Assembly: GCA_903899795.1 (NCBI GenBank) | Contig: CAIUKX010000317.1 | Location: 1-7,216, forward strand | DNA length: 7,216 nt | Reading direction: 5' to 3' | Origin: an uncultured Flavobacteriales bacterium | GTDB taxonomy: Bacteria; Bacteroidota; Bacteroidia; Flavobacteriales_D; Crocinitomicaceae | Shown: piece after piece, positions 6,429 through 7,216 of the stretch | Numbering within the stretch: the first letter of the stretch is position 1 | Layout of the letters: every line of letters begins with the position of its first letter | Position numbers and translations under genes: made by a program | Notes under the pieces: generated by a model | Told to the model about the DNA's origin: nothing | Seen by the model: the letters and a program-made list of their open reading frames with translations, nothing else | Databases searched by the model: none

Positions 6429-7198
6429 TTAAACACTATTACTTAAATCTACTTCTTTCTCTGGAAATCGGTAGATAGTAGGAAACACATCCACTACGCG
6501 ACTTAACATGGGTAGATGGCATCCCATTTCTTCATCCCGAAACATGGGCGATAAATGTTTTTGCACCCAATCTTCTTTTGCTTCTAATTCAGTAAAACTG
6601 TAGAATTCTTGTATTTCCTCCGCTAACGGTAGTACAAAAACAGAAATAGCTGGTTTTTGAAGATCGCTGGGAACTTCTACATGGCGATGCATGATTTGAA
6701 TACGAGTATGACGATCTCCATTGATCCGTTTTCGACCAGGTTGAAGCATTTCTTCTAGATGGAATCGAGTAAACTCTTTTAAATCGACTTGAGTTGGGTC
6801 CCCTCCACTGGCTACAATCTCGGCTTTTAGTTCATCGAGCGTTTTCTTCTGCAACACTAACGTCTTGAGGAAATCTTTATATTTCGACGACTGTTCGGAT
6901 CCTTTCTCACTCACAAACTGCTCCACTGGAAGTTCCTGAAAATAGAGCGTTAAAAAGGGAAGTAGTAGAAACCGTAGGTTTTTACCGTATAGTGTTTGCC
7001 TACCGAATCGCACGAATCTTCGCACCATAAACGGTAGCATACAATAAAATCTTCAAATCGTTCATACATGATGGTATCTTCATTGTCTACTCCATTTACA
7101 CAGGTGATTTCCCCCATCTTTCCACTGGAGAAGAATGAAGAAAAAAACAGTTTCTTTTGGATTTCTCCACACTCTTTTAGTAATTGCAACGAATTCAT
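6429..7198 (-). CDS. Unknown 239-residue protein, two exons
   Basis: Exon 1 (7198-6986, 71 codons, from ATG, MNSLQLLKECGEIQKKLF) and exon 2 (6935-6429, 168 codons plus TAA) join in phase 0 at ...VGKHYT / ELPVEQF. Read without splicing, exon 1 stops inside the intron, and exon 2 lacks a credible start. I do not recognise a family. The N-terminal part is Cys-containing (C10, C33 and a C-x4-C-x3-C cluster near residues 54-63). The middle has a helical Lys/Glu segment (KTLDELKAEI) and a basic patch QPGRKRINGDRHTRIQ. The C-terminus is acidic (FPEKEVDLSNSV). No membrane segment is seen. The Cys/His content is not arranged as a standard zinc finger. It converges on the penton-like gene, and its intron is the sixth member of the hairpin family. 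Confidence 0.7.
6936..6985 (-). repeat. Intron of the 239-residue gene (50 nt), divergent introner-like family member
   Basis: It starts GTAAAAACC, loop TAC, second arm GGTTTCTAC, then a CTTCCCTTTTTAAC tract, ending GCTCTATTTTCAG. It differs from the MCP introns by losing one base pair: the G of GTAAG-AAAC and the matching C of the second arm are both changed, so the stem is kept. Phase 0. A branch-point-like TTTTTAAC lies about 18 bases before the 3' end. Confidence 0.82.
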
Positions 7199-7216
7199 TT
7201 TTGAAAAGAAGAAATA

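Noticed and set aside
6429..7198. Two separate genes at 6429-7040 and 6950-7198
   Set aside because: They overlap only through the 50-nt intron; splicing in phase 0 gives a single 239-residue protein with a good ATG.

Overview
The window reads as part of a eukaryotic DNA virus of the double-jelly-roll (PRD1-adenovirus) lineage, or an endogenous copy of one in a protist genome. The closest match I can argue from the protein sequences is the polinton-like virus / Preplasmiviricota type. This rests on a large hexon-like major capsid protein (MCP) and, nearby, a 400-residue protein that looks like a minor capsid (penton-like) protein. The DNA is AT-rich, gene-dense and free of tRNA, rRNA and bacterial signals. 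Introns of about 50 nt with GT...AG ends point to transcripts that pass through a eukaryotic nucleus with a spliceosome. No host marker is visible, so I cannot say whether this is a free virus or an integrated one.

Layout, left to right: a 108-residue unknown protein (29-355, +); a palindrome between convergent genes (354-371); the MCP gene on the minus strand (3957 down to 392), which becomes one 1102-residue protein after removal of five introns; a 43-residue basic protein made of imperfect decapeptide repeats, ending 8 nt upstream of the MCP start (4097-3966, -); a highly charged lysine/glutamate-rich protein (4766-4158, -); a divergent AT-rich promoter region; a short + strand reading frame with no clear ATG (4856-5137); the putative minor capsid protein (5191-6393, +), preceded by a triple ATTTTTATTTC-type repeat; a second convergent junction with a 14-nt palindrome (6404-6417); and a spliced 239-residue unknown protein (7198-6429, -).

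The most striking feature is the introns. Six of them (five in the MCP gene, one in the 239-residue gene) are 50-53 nt long and clearly related in sequence. Each starts, exactly at the 5' splice site, with an inverted repeat of the form GTAAGAAAC / GTTTCCTAC, followed by a CCTTCCTT-like pyrimidine tract and a 3' end near CTCTAT-TCAG. Removing them at GT...AG restores one continuous reading frame in both genes, and their lengths are not multiples of three. They behave as a family of duplicated introns, that is introner-like elements, carrying a hairpin that includes the 5' splice site. I regard this as the possible undescribed system in the window.

The MCP, the 43-residue basic protein and the penton-like protein form a plausible virion module. 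The functions of the other proteins are not recognisable from sequence alone.
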